Shown here one piece after another: positions 1 through 6,791 of a DNA stretch of 19,084 nt (position 1 is the first letter of the stretch; each line of letters starts with the position of its first letter). Below the pieces are notes generated by a model that searched no databases, was not told the origin of the DNA, and saw only the letters and a program-made list of their open reading frames with translations. The DNA comes from Methanobacteriota archaeon (GTDB lineage: Archaea > Hydrothermarchaeota > Hydrothermarchaeia > Hydrothermarchaeales > JACQPM01), in contig JACQPM010000023.1 of the NCBI GenBank assembly GCA_016207475.1, positions 1 through 19,084 of the forward strand, in the 5' to 3' direction. Both the position numbers and the translations under genes were made by a program.

Positions 1-1
1 C

Positions 2-898
2 CATAGACGGTATCGATTCGACCTCGTCCTGGGCCTCTACACCCTCCCCCCCTCCCTGGCGGCCGTACTCTTCGGCACTGCGACAGGGGCGAAGAAGGTG
101 GGGACCATCTGGGAGCCCGTCGCCTGCGAGAGGATTGGGAGGCTCCCATTTCTCCCCCCCATCCTCCGGCGGGCCGATGGGATCCTGACCATGGCCCAGG
201 ACGTGAAGGGGCGGATCGTCGAGGCCCTATCAGTGCCGCCCGATAAGGTGACGGTGATACCGGGCTTCTCGGATCTGACCCTCTTCTCCCCTGGGCCCAA
301 GAGCACCCGCCTCTTGGAGGCCTACGCCCTGGAGGGTAAATTCGTCATCCTCTTCGTAGGCCGTATCTCAACCCTGAAAGGGGCCCCAGATCTGATAAAG
401 GCTGTGGAGGGGCTGGAGGACGTGAAGGTCCTGATGGCGGGGCGGGAGGTGGAGCACGAGAGCTTCAGGGGCCTGATAGAGCACCTGGGCCTAGGGAACA
501 GGGTCCATCTCCTGGGCTACCAGGAGCAGGAGGTCCTCTCGGACCTATACAGGACCTGTGACTGCTTCGTCCTCCCATCCCTCAACGAGGGTTTCGGCCT
601 GGTCCTGGCCGAGGCCATGGCCTGCGGGAAGCCTCTCATCGTCAGCGACGCCCCACCCCTCCCAGAGGTGGCCGGGAGGGCGGGACTGGTCTTCAAGAGG
701 GGCGACATCCAGGGCCTGAAGAGGGCCATCCTGAGGCTAAGGGATTCCCCGTCCCTAAGGGAGGAGTTCAGCCGAGAGGCCCTGGCCAGGGCGCGCCACT
801 TCGACAAGGGGAGGGTCATGGACCAGTATCTCCAGTTCTTCGTAACCCTAGCTCTCCCCTCAAATCACCCCTCTTCCTCAACCTCTTCAGGAACTTAG
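2..898 (+). CDS. GT4-family glycosyltransferase, 5' end cut by the window edge
   Basis: The open frame runs without a stop from base 2, so the gene begins outside the window and the GTG at 98 is internal. The visible 298 residues hold the C-terminal Rossmann domain of a GT-B, GT4 (RfaB-like) glycosyltransferase: the FVGRISTLKG strand-loop at about residues 118-127 and the nucleotide-sugar signature NEGFGLVLAEAMACG at about 195-209, with the two glutamates of the E-x7-E motif. Such enzymes transfer a sugar from a nucleotide donor to a lipid-linked or growing glycan on the cytoplasmic face of the membrane. The neighbourhood (flippases, epimerases, AglB) suggests it builds the N-glycan or a surface polysaccharide. 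The last 15 or so residues are a Ser/Pro/Thr-rich tail that does not look like a normal family ending and lies next to an AT-rich island, so the natural C-terminus may have been altered. Donor and acceptor cannot be told from sequence. Confidence 0.88.
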   Translation, partial: HRRYRFDLVLGLYTLPPSLAAVLFGTATGAKKVGTIWEPVACERIGRLPFLPPILRRADGILTMAQDVKGRIVEALSVPPDKVTVIPGFSDLTLFSPGPKSTRLLEAYALEGKFVILFVGRISTLKGAPDLIKAVEGLEDVKVLMAGREVEHESFRGLIEHLGLGNRVHLLGYQEQEVLSDLYRTCDCFVLPSLNEGFGLVLAEAMACGKPLIVSDAPPLPEVAGRAGLVFKRGDIQGLKRAILRLRDSPSLREEFSREALARARHFDKGRVMDQYLQFFVTLALPSNHPSSSTSSGT

Positions 899-982
899 GG
901 GTCAAAAGAAGAAAAGGATATAAAGGAGAAGAACTTTCCAAAAATTAAGAGGGGCGAAGCGAAGGCTGAAGAGCCTGACTCT
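899..982. other. AT-rich junction and leader before the broken methyltransferase
   Basis: This short spacer marks a sharp drop in GC content from the glycosyltransferase to the AT-rich methyltransferase. It contains a TATA-like GATATAAAGG at 917-926, about 60 nt before the ATG at 983, which could drive that gene with a leader of some 35 nt. No good Shine-Dalgarno site is seen just before 983. No inverted or direct repeat marking an insertion was recognised. Confidence 0.4.
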
Positions 983-1624
983 ATGAAAAGATACTATGAA
1001 GAATATCATCAGGGAGGTGCAGGAGCGAGCAGTTTTGTAAAAGATAAGAACATACCACTGAACGACATCTCTAAGCATTGTTTATTGAAAGATACCTGCG
1101 AGGCCGAATTTTAGACGTAGGTTGCGGCTCGGGATTTGATGTAAGTTATTTCCACAGCAAAGGATGTGAAATAGAGGGTTGTGACATAAGTGAAATCGCT
1201 GTAGAACATGCCAAAAAAAGATTCCCAGGATTGAAATTCTTTGTCCACGATTTCGAATCTTCAAAGTTCGATAAAAAAATATGATACTATCTGTTGCTTT
1301 GAAGTACTTGAACATATCTTAGATTATCAGTCTTTTTTGAAAAATATGGCTGCTTCTTTGGAAGAAAGAGGTAGACTGATCGTAAGTACTCCAAACATTT
1401 TTGGCTTGAGAAGCTATCTTAGGTTAATACTTAGGGACGGAACTGTTTTCGGAATAGGAACATCCGATGATTCGCATATTAGATTTTTTTCTGTAGACAC
1501 TTTAAGCAATACCTTGATAAAGGCAGGATTTAGAATCGTAAAAGTAAAAACTTTTTCTACAAGTAGAATCCCTTGTCCATCCAGATGGGGGGGATCCATC
1601 GTTACGGTCTGTGAGAAATCGTGA
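983..1624 (+). pseudogene. Class I SAM-dependent methyltransferase, broken by two opposite one-base shifts
   Basis: Read from the ATG at 983 the frame begins MKRYYEEYHQGG and hits a TAG near 1110. The methyltransferase continues in another frame from about 1078 (RILDVGCGSGFDV, motif I; EGCDIS; FFVHDFE), then stops at 1284 just after a run of seven A (1273-1279). From there a third stretch, back in the first frame, gives CCFEVLEHILDY, STPNIFGL and AGFRIVKV to the stop at 1624. Adding one T near 1076-1079 and removing one A from the A7 run would restore one protein of about 213 residues. It aligns along its length with the intact methyltransferase at 6178-6786, sharing FFVHDFE, VEH/LEH-x3-DY and TPN-x2-GL. 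The gene is far more AT-rich than its surroundings, which points to recent transfer. Both indels sit at or next to short homopolymers, so sequencing error is a real alternative to decay. Likely role if repaired: methylation of a sugar or nucleotide-sugar. Confidence 0.75.
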
Positions 1625-1642
1625 GAGAGTCCTTGCCATATC

Positions 1643-3073
1643 CTAACCTCTCTTACGGAGCTCCCTGAGGAGCTCCCTGTCCCTGGCGGTGAGGGTCCCC
1701 AGGAGGTAGAGGAGGAAGAAGTACAGGGCCGCTGCCATAGGGATGAGGAGGAAGATGGTGACGCTCTCCCGGAGAGCGCCCACGAAGAGCCCCATGGCCA
1801 GGGATGCCGCCAGGGGTCTGAGGAATACCGTTCCCAATGGGAGAGGGTACAGGTACCGGGCCAGGTAGTAGAGGGCCATGAGGAAGAAGGCCAGCTCGGA
1901 GGCCACTGTCGAGATGGCTGCGCCCAGGTAGCTGTACCTCGGTATGAGGAGGAGGTTGAGGAGGACGTGGAGGATCACTCCGGTGGCCGCCACCACCAGG
2001 TTGAGCCGCTCCCTGTTTATAGATACGAGAGCGTTGAGGAGGAGGGAATTGAGGAACATCAGGGAGCCAGCCCATATGAGGATCTGGAGGGCCGGTCCAG
2101 AGCCCTCGAAGCCCCCGCCGTAGACCCTGACCACGATGCGGTCTGCCAGGATGGTCGTCCCCACGCCTATGGGTATGGCCAGGTAGGCCAGGTATCTGAA
2201 GGAATGCTCGTAGGCCCTCTCCAGGGAGCCCCTGGCCTCCACCGAGAGCCTTGCCATGAGTGGGAAGACGGAGCTGGAGAAGGCATAGGGTATGAACATC
2301 AGGGCCGCGACGAGCTTGAAGGCGGCGCTGTAGACCCCCGTGGCCTCGTCCCCCTTCATGATGCTGATCATGGTGACGTCTATGTTGCTGTAGATGCCGT
2401 AGAAAACGCCCATGAAGGCGAAGGGGAGGGAGCGGACCGTCAGAGCCTTCCAGAAACCAGGGTCAAGACGGAGGGAGGGCTTCTGGACCTTCCTCACCGC
2501 CGTGTAGGCATATATGGCCAGGTCCACGGTGCTGGCTGCGAGGATGGCGTATATGAGCCCCGGGAGGCCGTAGCCCAGGAAGAGAGCCATCAGGCTGAGG
2601 ACCAGGACCAAGGCCCTGTCTATGAAGCTGACCAGGAACTCGTACTCCATCATCTCATGGGCGTGGAGGATGAGCCGGAAGATGGATGCGGCAGAGGTCG
2701 CCAGGAGGGCGAAGGCGTAGATGTAGAAGAGGCGGAGGGTCTCGCCACCGTATCCCACGAGGTTCGCGCTTATGGTGATGAGGATCAGGACCGGAAGGAA
2801 GAGGACGACCCTTATGGCCAGGACGTTCCCCATGTAGGCCCCGGCCTTCCTCCTGTCCTGGGCCACGTCCCTCTCGGCCAGGGTGTCCAGCCCCAGGTTG
2901 AGGAGGATGGCGAAGAGCCCCACGAAGGCCATGACCAGCGAATATCGCCCAAAGCCCTCCGTCCCCAGGTAGCGGGCTATGACGGCGAAGAGGACTAGGT
3001 TGAGGGCCTTGTTCGCCACGTTCCCGCCGACCAGGAAGGCGGTGTTCTTGGCAACCCTCTGGATTATGTTCAT
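1643..3073 (-). CDS. Oligosaccharide flippase, MOP/Wzx-like (polysaccharide biosynthesis protein)
   Basis: A 476-residue membrane protein with about 12-14 hydrophobic segments and the opening typical of the polysaccharide transport (RfbX/Wzx) family: a short amphipathic start, then a helix ending in the ARYLGTEGFGRYSLV turn. Members move lipid-linked oligosaccharides across the cytoplasmic membrane, and archaeal relatives sit in N-glycosylation loci. Length is normal for the family. The open frame begins with GTG at 3076 directly followed by ATG at 3073. I chose the ATG because a TATA element (GCTTTATAGC on this strand, 3095-3104) lies about 27 nt upstream, as expected for a leaderless message; GTG is only three bases away and cannot be excluded. 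It runs convergently into the broken methyltransferase with an 18-nt gap. It diverges from the membrane-protein gene at 3195. A second MOP flippase lies at 10164. Substrate not assignable. Confidence 0.88.
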   Translation of the reverse strand: MNIIQRVAKNTAFLVGGNVANKALNLVLFAVIARYLGTEGFGRYSLVMAFVGLFAILLNLGLDTLAERDVAQDRRKAGAYMGNVLAIRVVLFLPVLILITISANLVGYGGETLRLFYIYAFALLATSAASIFRLILHAHEMMEYEFLVSFIDRALVLVLSLMALFLGYGLPGLIYAILAASTVDLAIYAYTAVRKVQKPSLRLDPGFWKALTVRSLPFAFMGVFYGIYSNIDVTMISIMKGDEATGVYSAAFKLVAALMFIPYAFSSSVFPLMARLSVEARGSLERAYEHSFRYLAYLAIPIGVGTTILADRIVVRVYGGGFEGSGPALQILIWAGSLMFLNSLLLNALVSINRERLNLVVAATGVILHVLLNLLLIPRYSYLGAAISTVASELAFFLMALYYLARYLYPLPLGTVFLRPLAASLAMGLFVGALRESVTIFLLIPMAAALYFFLLYLLGTLTARDRELLRELRKRG

Positions 3074-3094
3074 CACGAGAGGGAGGGCGGGCCA

Positions 3095-3104
3095 GCTATA
3101 AAGC
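3095..3104 (-). promoter_or_regulatory. TATA box of the flippase gene
   Basis: On the minus strand this reads GCTTTATAGC, with AT-rich sequence containing GATAAAAG just upstream. Its centre lies about 27 nt before the ATG at 3073, where an archaeal promoter of a leaderless transcript would sit. There is no Shine-Dalgarno site between it and the start. Confidence 0.6.
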
Positions 3105-3162
3105 TTTTATCTTTCGGGCAATGTTGCATCCAGAATACGCGATTAAAAATTAACCCCGCTAC

Positions 3163-3171
3163 CTTTATAAC
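3163..3171 (+). promoter_or_regulatory. TATA box of the UPF0104 membrane-protein gene
   Basis: CTTTATAAC is centred 28 nt before the ATG at 3195, with no Shine-Dalgarno site between, so transcription probably begins at or just before the start codon. Together with the element at 3095-3104 it forms a divergent promoter pair in the 3074-3194 spacer. A further AT-rich stretch (GATTAAAAATTAA, about 3141-3153) lies between the two and could be an upstream element. Confidence 0.6.
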
Positions 3172-3194
3172 CCCCGCGCCCTGAGACGGATACC

Positions 3195-4259
3195 ATGGGC
3201 GTCCTGAAGCCCCTGGGGACCTTTGCCCTGGGGCTCGGCCTCATCTACCTCCTCCTGGGCTATGCGGGGCCGGGTGAGACCTGGGCAGTGATCAGAATGG
3301 TTGCGCCCTTCTGGCTGGCCGTCGCTGCCGTTACCTTCACCATCTCAATCCTGGCCAGGACCTTTAGGTGGGACCTCCTCTTGCGGCCCATGGAGTACCG
3401 CGGAGGGGTCCGCGGGCTCCTGGGGATATACATGGTCAGCCTCTTCCTCAGCTACGTCCTCCCGGCAAGGATCGGGGACTTCGCCAGACCCTACATGGCT
3501 GGGAGGAGGTTCGATCTCCCCCTCGGGAAGGCCCTGGCATCGGTAGCCCTGGAGAGGGTCTTCGATCTCCTGGCTGTTGCCTTGGCGGTCCTCCTGGCCC
3601 TGGCATACCTCCCCCGGGCCATGGAAACTGCCTGGGTCCTGAGAGGGGTGGTCGTGCTGGCGTTGATGGTCGTCCTGGCGATATCGGTACTGCTCGTCTC
3701 CTACAGGTACGAGGCAAGGCTCGCGGCCGTGGTGGCCAGGATGGCCTCCATCCTCCAGATGGGCTACGTGACAGCCATAGGCCGCCGCTCCAGCTCCCTG
3801 CTGCGAGCTTTCAACAGGGGCCTCAGGGAGATGGCCCTCACCCGGAGGTCCATGGCGCCCATAGCCTTCATCTCTCTCCTGGTATGGGGGGCGGAGCTGG
3901 CCACCAGCTACCTGGTCCTCCTCTCCCTCGGGGTCACGGCCTCGCTCCCGGCCTTCATCCTGGCGATCTCCATAGGCGTTGCCTTCGCCACGCTCCCGCT
4001 GACCCCCGGGGGTCTTGGCTCCTACGAGCTGGGGGTCACCGCTGTCCTGACCATGGGCGGCGTGCCCGGCGCGTCAGCGCTGGCCTTCTCCATCACCGAC
4101 CACATCTTCAAGTATGCCTACATCCTGGCCTTCGGGACCGTACCAACCTTCCACTCCTGGAAGCAGGTCATGGCCGGGTTGGAAGGGAGAGGGAGCAGAG
4201 ACGGTGGGATGGCCCCCGATGGAAATCCTTTCCCAGGTGAAGGGTCCGGGAGAGGTTAG
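3195..4259 (+). CDS. UPF0104 / lysylphosphatidylglycerol synthase TM-region protein (flippase-like)
   Basis: A 354-residue polytopic membrane protein of the PF03706 family (TIGR00374, COG0392). It has about eight hydrophobic segments and the family landmarks: RTFRWDLLLRPM near residues 56-67, SYVLPARIGDFARPYMAGRR around 90-110 (cut by a helix end), VALERVFDLLAVALA, and the late glycine-rich LPLTPGGLGSYELG segment. In bacteria the related domain of MprF moves a modified lipid across the membrane. Stand-alone archaeal members are common near glycosyltransferase genes and are thought to handle polyprenyl-linked sugars or lipids, though the substrate is unknown. The ATG at 3195 is fixed by the TATA box 28 nt upstream. 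The S-layer-like gene follows after 12 nt and is probably co-transcribed. The last 25 residues (Gly/Ser/Pro-rich) form a hydrophilic tail. Confidence 0.85.
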   Translation: MGVLKPLGTFALGLGLIYLLLGYAGPGETWAVIRMVAPFWLAVAAVTFTISILARTFRWDLLLRPMEYRGGVRGLLGIYMVSLFLSYVLPARIGDFARPYMAGRRFDLPLGKALASVALERVFDLLAVALAVLLALAYLPRAMETAWVLRGVVVLALMVVLAISVLLVSYRYEARLAAVVARMASILQMGYVTAIGRRSSSLLRAFNRGLREMALTRRSMAPIAFISLLVWGAELATSYLVLLSLGVTASLPAFILAISIGVAFATLPLTPGGLGSYELGVTAVLTMGGVPGASALAFSITDHIFKYAYILAFGTVPTFHSWKQVMAGLEGRGSRDGGMAPDGNPFPGEGSGRG

Positions 4260-4262
4260 GCT

Positions 4263-4269
4263 GGAGGAG
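4263..4269 (+). promoter_or_regulatory. Shine-Dalgarno site of the S-layer-like gene
   Basis: GGAGGAG two bases before the ATG at 4272 is a clear ribosome binding site for a second gene in a transcription unit, unlike the leaderless first gene at 3195. Confidence 0.6.
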
Positions 4270-4271
4270 AT

Positions 4272-5141
4272 ATGAAGGGGCTCTTTGCGCTGGCATCGAT
4301 CATCCTCTTGGCCGGGTTCCAGGTACCCGCTGCCTACGTTGTCCAGTGGGAGGGATCCAGCACCGTTCTCCCCCTGGCAGGACCTCCACCTACCCCATCG
4401 GAGATGAAAAAGCTCCTGGCCGAGGTGGGAATAGGAAAGGCCCAAGTGGTGGTGGGGATGGAGGCCCCGGGACGGGAGAAGGACATGGAGGCGGGTCTGA
4501 AGATAAAAGAGGCGGTGGCCGAGAGGCTCGGCGTCAGGGCGCCGCTGGAGTTGCATCTCGTCCCCATGGACCTGGAGATAACTACCCGCGGGGCTCTCAG
4601 GGAGGCTTCCGGCACCCTGGAGGTGAGGCGCGGCACGGCCGTGGAGGCCAGGGTGCCCCTCGTTAACGTGGCGGGGGGGGACGACCTCACCGCCGCCGTC
4701 CAGAAGGCCGTCCCGGCCCTCCAGGGCTTCAACATCAGGGTGCGGGAGGTGAGGGACTCCGTCTTTGCCCTGACCCTGGACTACCTGGGGCCGCCCTACC
4801 GGGCCACGGACCCTCAGGTGGCCCAGTTCCTGAGGCCGGACCAGTCCGAGATCTGGGTGGGCTTCAGGGCGGAGGAGAGGACTCCCGTCCTCCAGGTGAA
4901 GGATGAGGATTCTGCCGATAAGACCGTGAACCTGGTCCTGGTGGGAGGGCCGGTAGCAAACGGGCTCACGAGGGAGCTGGTTGCAGGGAACCTCTCCAAG
5001 GTCGACTGGTACAGGAGCCCCGGCGATATCGAGGTGGTGGCAGATGCCTTCGTCCCAGGCAGGTCCGTCATAATAGTGGCCGGGAAGGACAGGGAGGCCA
5101 CGGCGAAGGCAGCCGAGGCGCTGGTCTGGACCCTGAGCTAG
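4272..5141 (+). CDS. Secreted S-layer-like protein with a VGGPVAN-type C-terminal domain
   Basis: The 289-residue product begins with a signal peptide (MKGLFALASIILLAGF, possible cleavage around residue 20-21) and has no later membrane helix. Its C-terminal third contains NLVLVGGPVANGLTRELV (about 220-237), then DIEVVADAF and VIIVAGKDREATAKAAEAL (about 267-284). This is the pattern of the C-terminal region of S-layer-like proteins of methanogens and Thermococcales (PF05124, S_layer_C). Full S-layer proteins there are about 500-600 residues, so this is a short relative rather than an obvious structural S-layer subunit. It carries one N-glycosylation sequon, N240-L-S, and is therefore a possible AglB substrate. 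The start has a strong Shine-Dalgarno site. The gene ends in a CTAG shared with the stop of the convergent epimerase gene. The family link rests on the motif and is moderately sure; the precise role is unknown. Confidence 0.6.
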   Translation: MKGLFALASIILLAGFQVPAAYVVQWEGSSTVLPLAGPPPTPSEMKKLLAEVGIGKAQVVVGMEAPGREKDMEAGLKIKEAVAERLGVRAPLELHLVPMDLEITTRGALREASGTLEVRRGTAVEARVPLVNVAGGDDLTAAVQKAVPALQGFNIRVREVRDSVFALTLDYLGPPYRATDPQVAQFLRPDQSEIWVGFRAEERTPVLQVKDEDSADKTVNLVLVGGPVANGLTRELVAGNLSKVDWYRSPGDIEVVADAFVPGRSVIIVAGKDREATAKAAEALVWTLS

Positions 5142-6181
5142 AAGAGCCGCTTGTTCTCCCCAACCCAGGAGACCATCCTCTTTATCCCCTCCTTCGGGCT
5201 CACCTTGGGCTCCCAGCCCAGCTCCTTCCTGGCCTTGGCTATGTCCGAGATGTAGACCTTCTGGTCCGAGGGCCGCCAGTCAGAAAAGCAGAGCTCTGAC
5301 CTCATCCCTGTCTCGGCCTCCAGGAGGTCAAGGAGCTCCAGGAGCGAAGTCGTGTTCTTGACCCCTCCGCCAGTGTTGTAGACCTCGCCGGCGTACCTAT
5401 CTCTCCTACCCAGGAAGGCGTCGTAGGCCCTCACCAGGTCCTCCACGTAGAGGAGGTCCCGCACCTGCTTCCCGTCCCCGAAGATGGTCAGGGGCCTACC
5501 GGTGAGCGTTGCAATGACGAAGTGGGCGACCCAGCCCTGGTCCTCGGTGCCGAACTGCCTCGTCCCGTAGATGCAGGACATCCTGAAGACCGCCGTATCC
5601 ACCTCGTGCCTCTTGCCATAGTCCTGGACGTATATATCGGCGGCCAGCTTGGAGCAGCCGTAGGGCGTGTGCTCGCAGAGGTCGGTGGAGAGGCCCTCTG
5701 GCACCCCGCTGGCGTGGCCCTGGGCGAAGGTGTACCTGGTCTTCAGCTCCTCCACTGGTATTTTATTCACGTTGTCGCCGTAGACCTTGTTGGTGGAGCA
5801 GAAGAGGACCGCCGGGTTGCTCTTGGAGAGGCGCGCCGCCTCGAGGACGTTGAAGGTCCCCAGGACGTTGACTTCGAAGTCGGTCCTGGGGTCCTTCAAG
5901 GAGGTCGTCACCGCCACCTGGCCGGCTGTGTGGATTATGGCGTCCACGTCCCCCGCCAGCCTCTGGAGGAGCCCCCCATCCCTTATGTCGCCCTCTGCTC
6001 TCTCCACGTTATCATAACGCCCCAGGTGCTCCCAGTTGTACCTGGCATTCCTCTCCCCAGACCCCAGTATCCTGGCCCTGGAGAGGTTGTCCAGGGCAAT
6101 GACCTCATCCCCCTTCTTCGCATAGTACTCTACCACGTGGGAGCCGACGAAGCCCCCGCCGCCCGTCACCAAAAGCCTCAT
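5138..6181 (-). CDS. NAD-dependent epimerase/dehydratase, CDP-paratose 2-epimerase-like
   Basis: A 347-residue extended SDR enzyme. It has the NAD-binding TGGGGFVGSH (6-15), STNKVYGD (129-136), the catalytic Y174-x3-K178 in PYGCSKLAAD, and CIYGTRQFGTEDQGW (203-217) followed by GRPLTIFGDGKQVRDLLYVED. The NKVYGD loop and the RQFGTEDQGWVAHF stretch are hallmarks of CDP-paratose/tyvelose 2-epimerases (RfbE), which invert C2 of a nucleotide-linked 3,6-dideoxyhexose. Homologues act in 2-epimerisation of other nucleotide sugars, and no CDP-glucose 4,6-dehydratase or C3-deoxygenation gene is seen here, so the actual substrate is open. The ATG at 6181 overlaps the stop of the upstream methyltransferase as ATGA, suggesting coupled translation at the end of the aglB operon. 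Its TAG stop shares a CTAG palindrome with the stop of the convergent S-layer-like gene. Confidence 0.85.
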   Translation of the reverse strand: MRLLVTGGGGFVGSHVVEYYAKKGDEVIALDNLSRARILGSGERNARYNWEHLGRYDNVERAEGDIRDGGLLQRLAGDVDAIIHTAGQVAVTTSLKDPRTDFEVNVLGTFNVLEAARLSKSNPAVLFCSTNKVYGDNVNKIPVEELKTRYTFAQGHASGVPEGLSTDLCEHTPYGCSKLAADIYVQDYGKRHEVDTAVFRMSCIYGTRQFGTEDQGWVAHFVIATLTGRPLTIFGDGKQVRDLLYVEDLVRAYDAFLGRRDRYAGEVYNTGGGVKNTTSLLELLDLLEAETGMRSELCFSDWRPSDQKVYISDIAKARKELGWEPKVSPKEGIKRMVSWVGENKRLF

Positions 6182-6786
6182 CCTATCGCCTCCGATATCG
6201 CTGTCAAGCTGCCGCAGAGAGAGACCGGGAGGGGAACGGAGGAGTAGCCCAGGACCTTCAGAACCTTGAAGCCTGCCTCCTCCAGAGTCCGCCCCAGGGT
6301 CTCCGGCGTGAAGTATCTTATGTGCGGGATCTGCTTAAAGTACTCACCATCCCCCAGGAGAAATCTGATCCGGTTCTTTAGGCCCAGGACGTTGGGGGTG
6401 GCCAGGATCAGGGTCCCGCCGGGGTTGAGGGATGACCGTATGTTCTCGAGGAACCTGGGGTAGTCGAAGACGTGCTCGACGACGTCGAAGGCGTAGGCGG
6501 AGTTGTACCGTTTCGCGGCCGGTCCCCTCTCGAAGTCGTGGACGAAGAAGGTCCGGCCGGGATAGTTCTCCAGGGCCCTCTCCACCGCCTCCCCACTCAC
6601 GTCGCAGCCCTCCACCTGGAAGCCATGGTGGGAGAAGTAGTCCACGTCATAGCCCTTGGAGCAGCCCACGTCCAGTACCGGGCTCCTAAGGTAAGGGAGC
6701 AGGTCGCGCACCCGCCTGGGGGAGCTGAGGGGGACCTCCTTCCGGTCGGGGGCGCCCCTGGGGTACTGCCTATAGAAGTCCTCCAT
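6178..6786 (-). CDS. Class I SAM-dependent methyltransferase (intact)
   Basis: The 202-residue product has SAM-binding motif I LDVGCSKGYDV (38-48), the acidic post-I EGCDVS (59-64), VVEHVFDY, and LILATPNVLGL, as in Methyltransf_11/23-type small-molecule methyltransferases. The operon setting suggests O-methylation of a sugar in the AglB-transferred glycan. The frame is open to 6879, but that extension runs 88 nt into the upstream epimerase gene and looks like read-through in a shadow frame. The ATG at 6786 lies 5 nt after the epimerase stop with GAGGT between, and the protein then begins MEDFYRQY, which matches MKRYYEEY of the broken paralogue at 983-1624. It overlaps the next gene by ATGA. 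The full-length resemblance to the broken copy suggests related substrates. Confidence 0.85.
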   Translation of the reverse strand: MEDFYRQYPRGAPDRKEVPLSSPRRVRDLLPYLRSPVLDVGCSKGYDVDYFSHHGFQVEGCDVSGEAVERALENYPGRTFFVHDFERGPAAKRYNSAYAFDVVEHVFDYPRFLENIRSSLNPGGTLILATPNVLGLKNRIRFLLGDGEYFKQIPHIRYFTPETLGRTLEEAGFKVLKVLGYSSVPLPVSLCGSLTAISEAIG

Positions 6787-6791
6787 GGACC

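Noticed and set aside
1273..1284. Programmed frameshifting at the A7 run in the methyltransferase
   Set aside because: A second, independent shift near 1078 is also needed, and no stimulatory structure was recognised. Decay or sequence error is simpler.
1762..1778. Near-perfect inverted repeat CGCTCTCCCGGAGAGCG
   Set aside because: It lies well inside the flippase coding region with no T-tract, and such short palindromes are expected by chance in GC-rich DNA.
1967..2998. A 343-residue plus-strand open frame opposite the first flippase
   Set aside because: It is rich in Glu/Gly/Asp/His as expected from the complement of a GC-rich membrane-protein gene, has no recognisable domain, and the minus strand clearly encodes a flippase.
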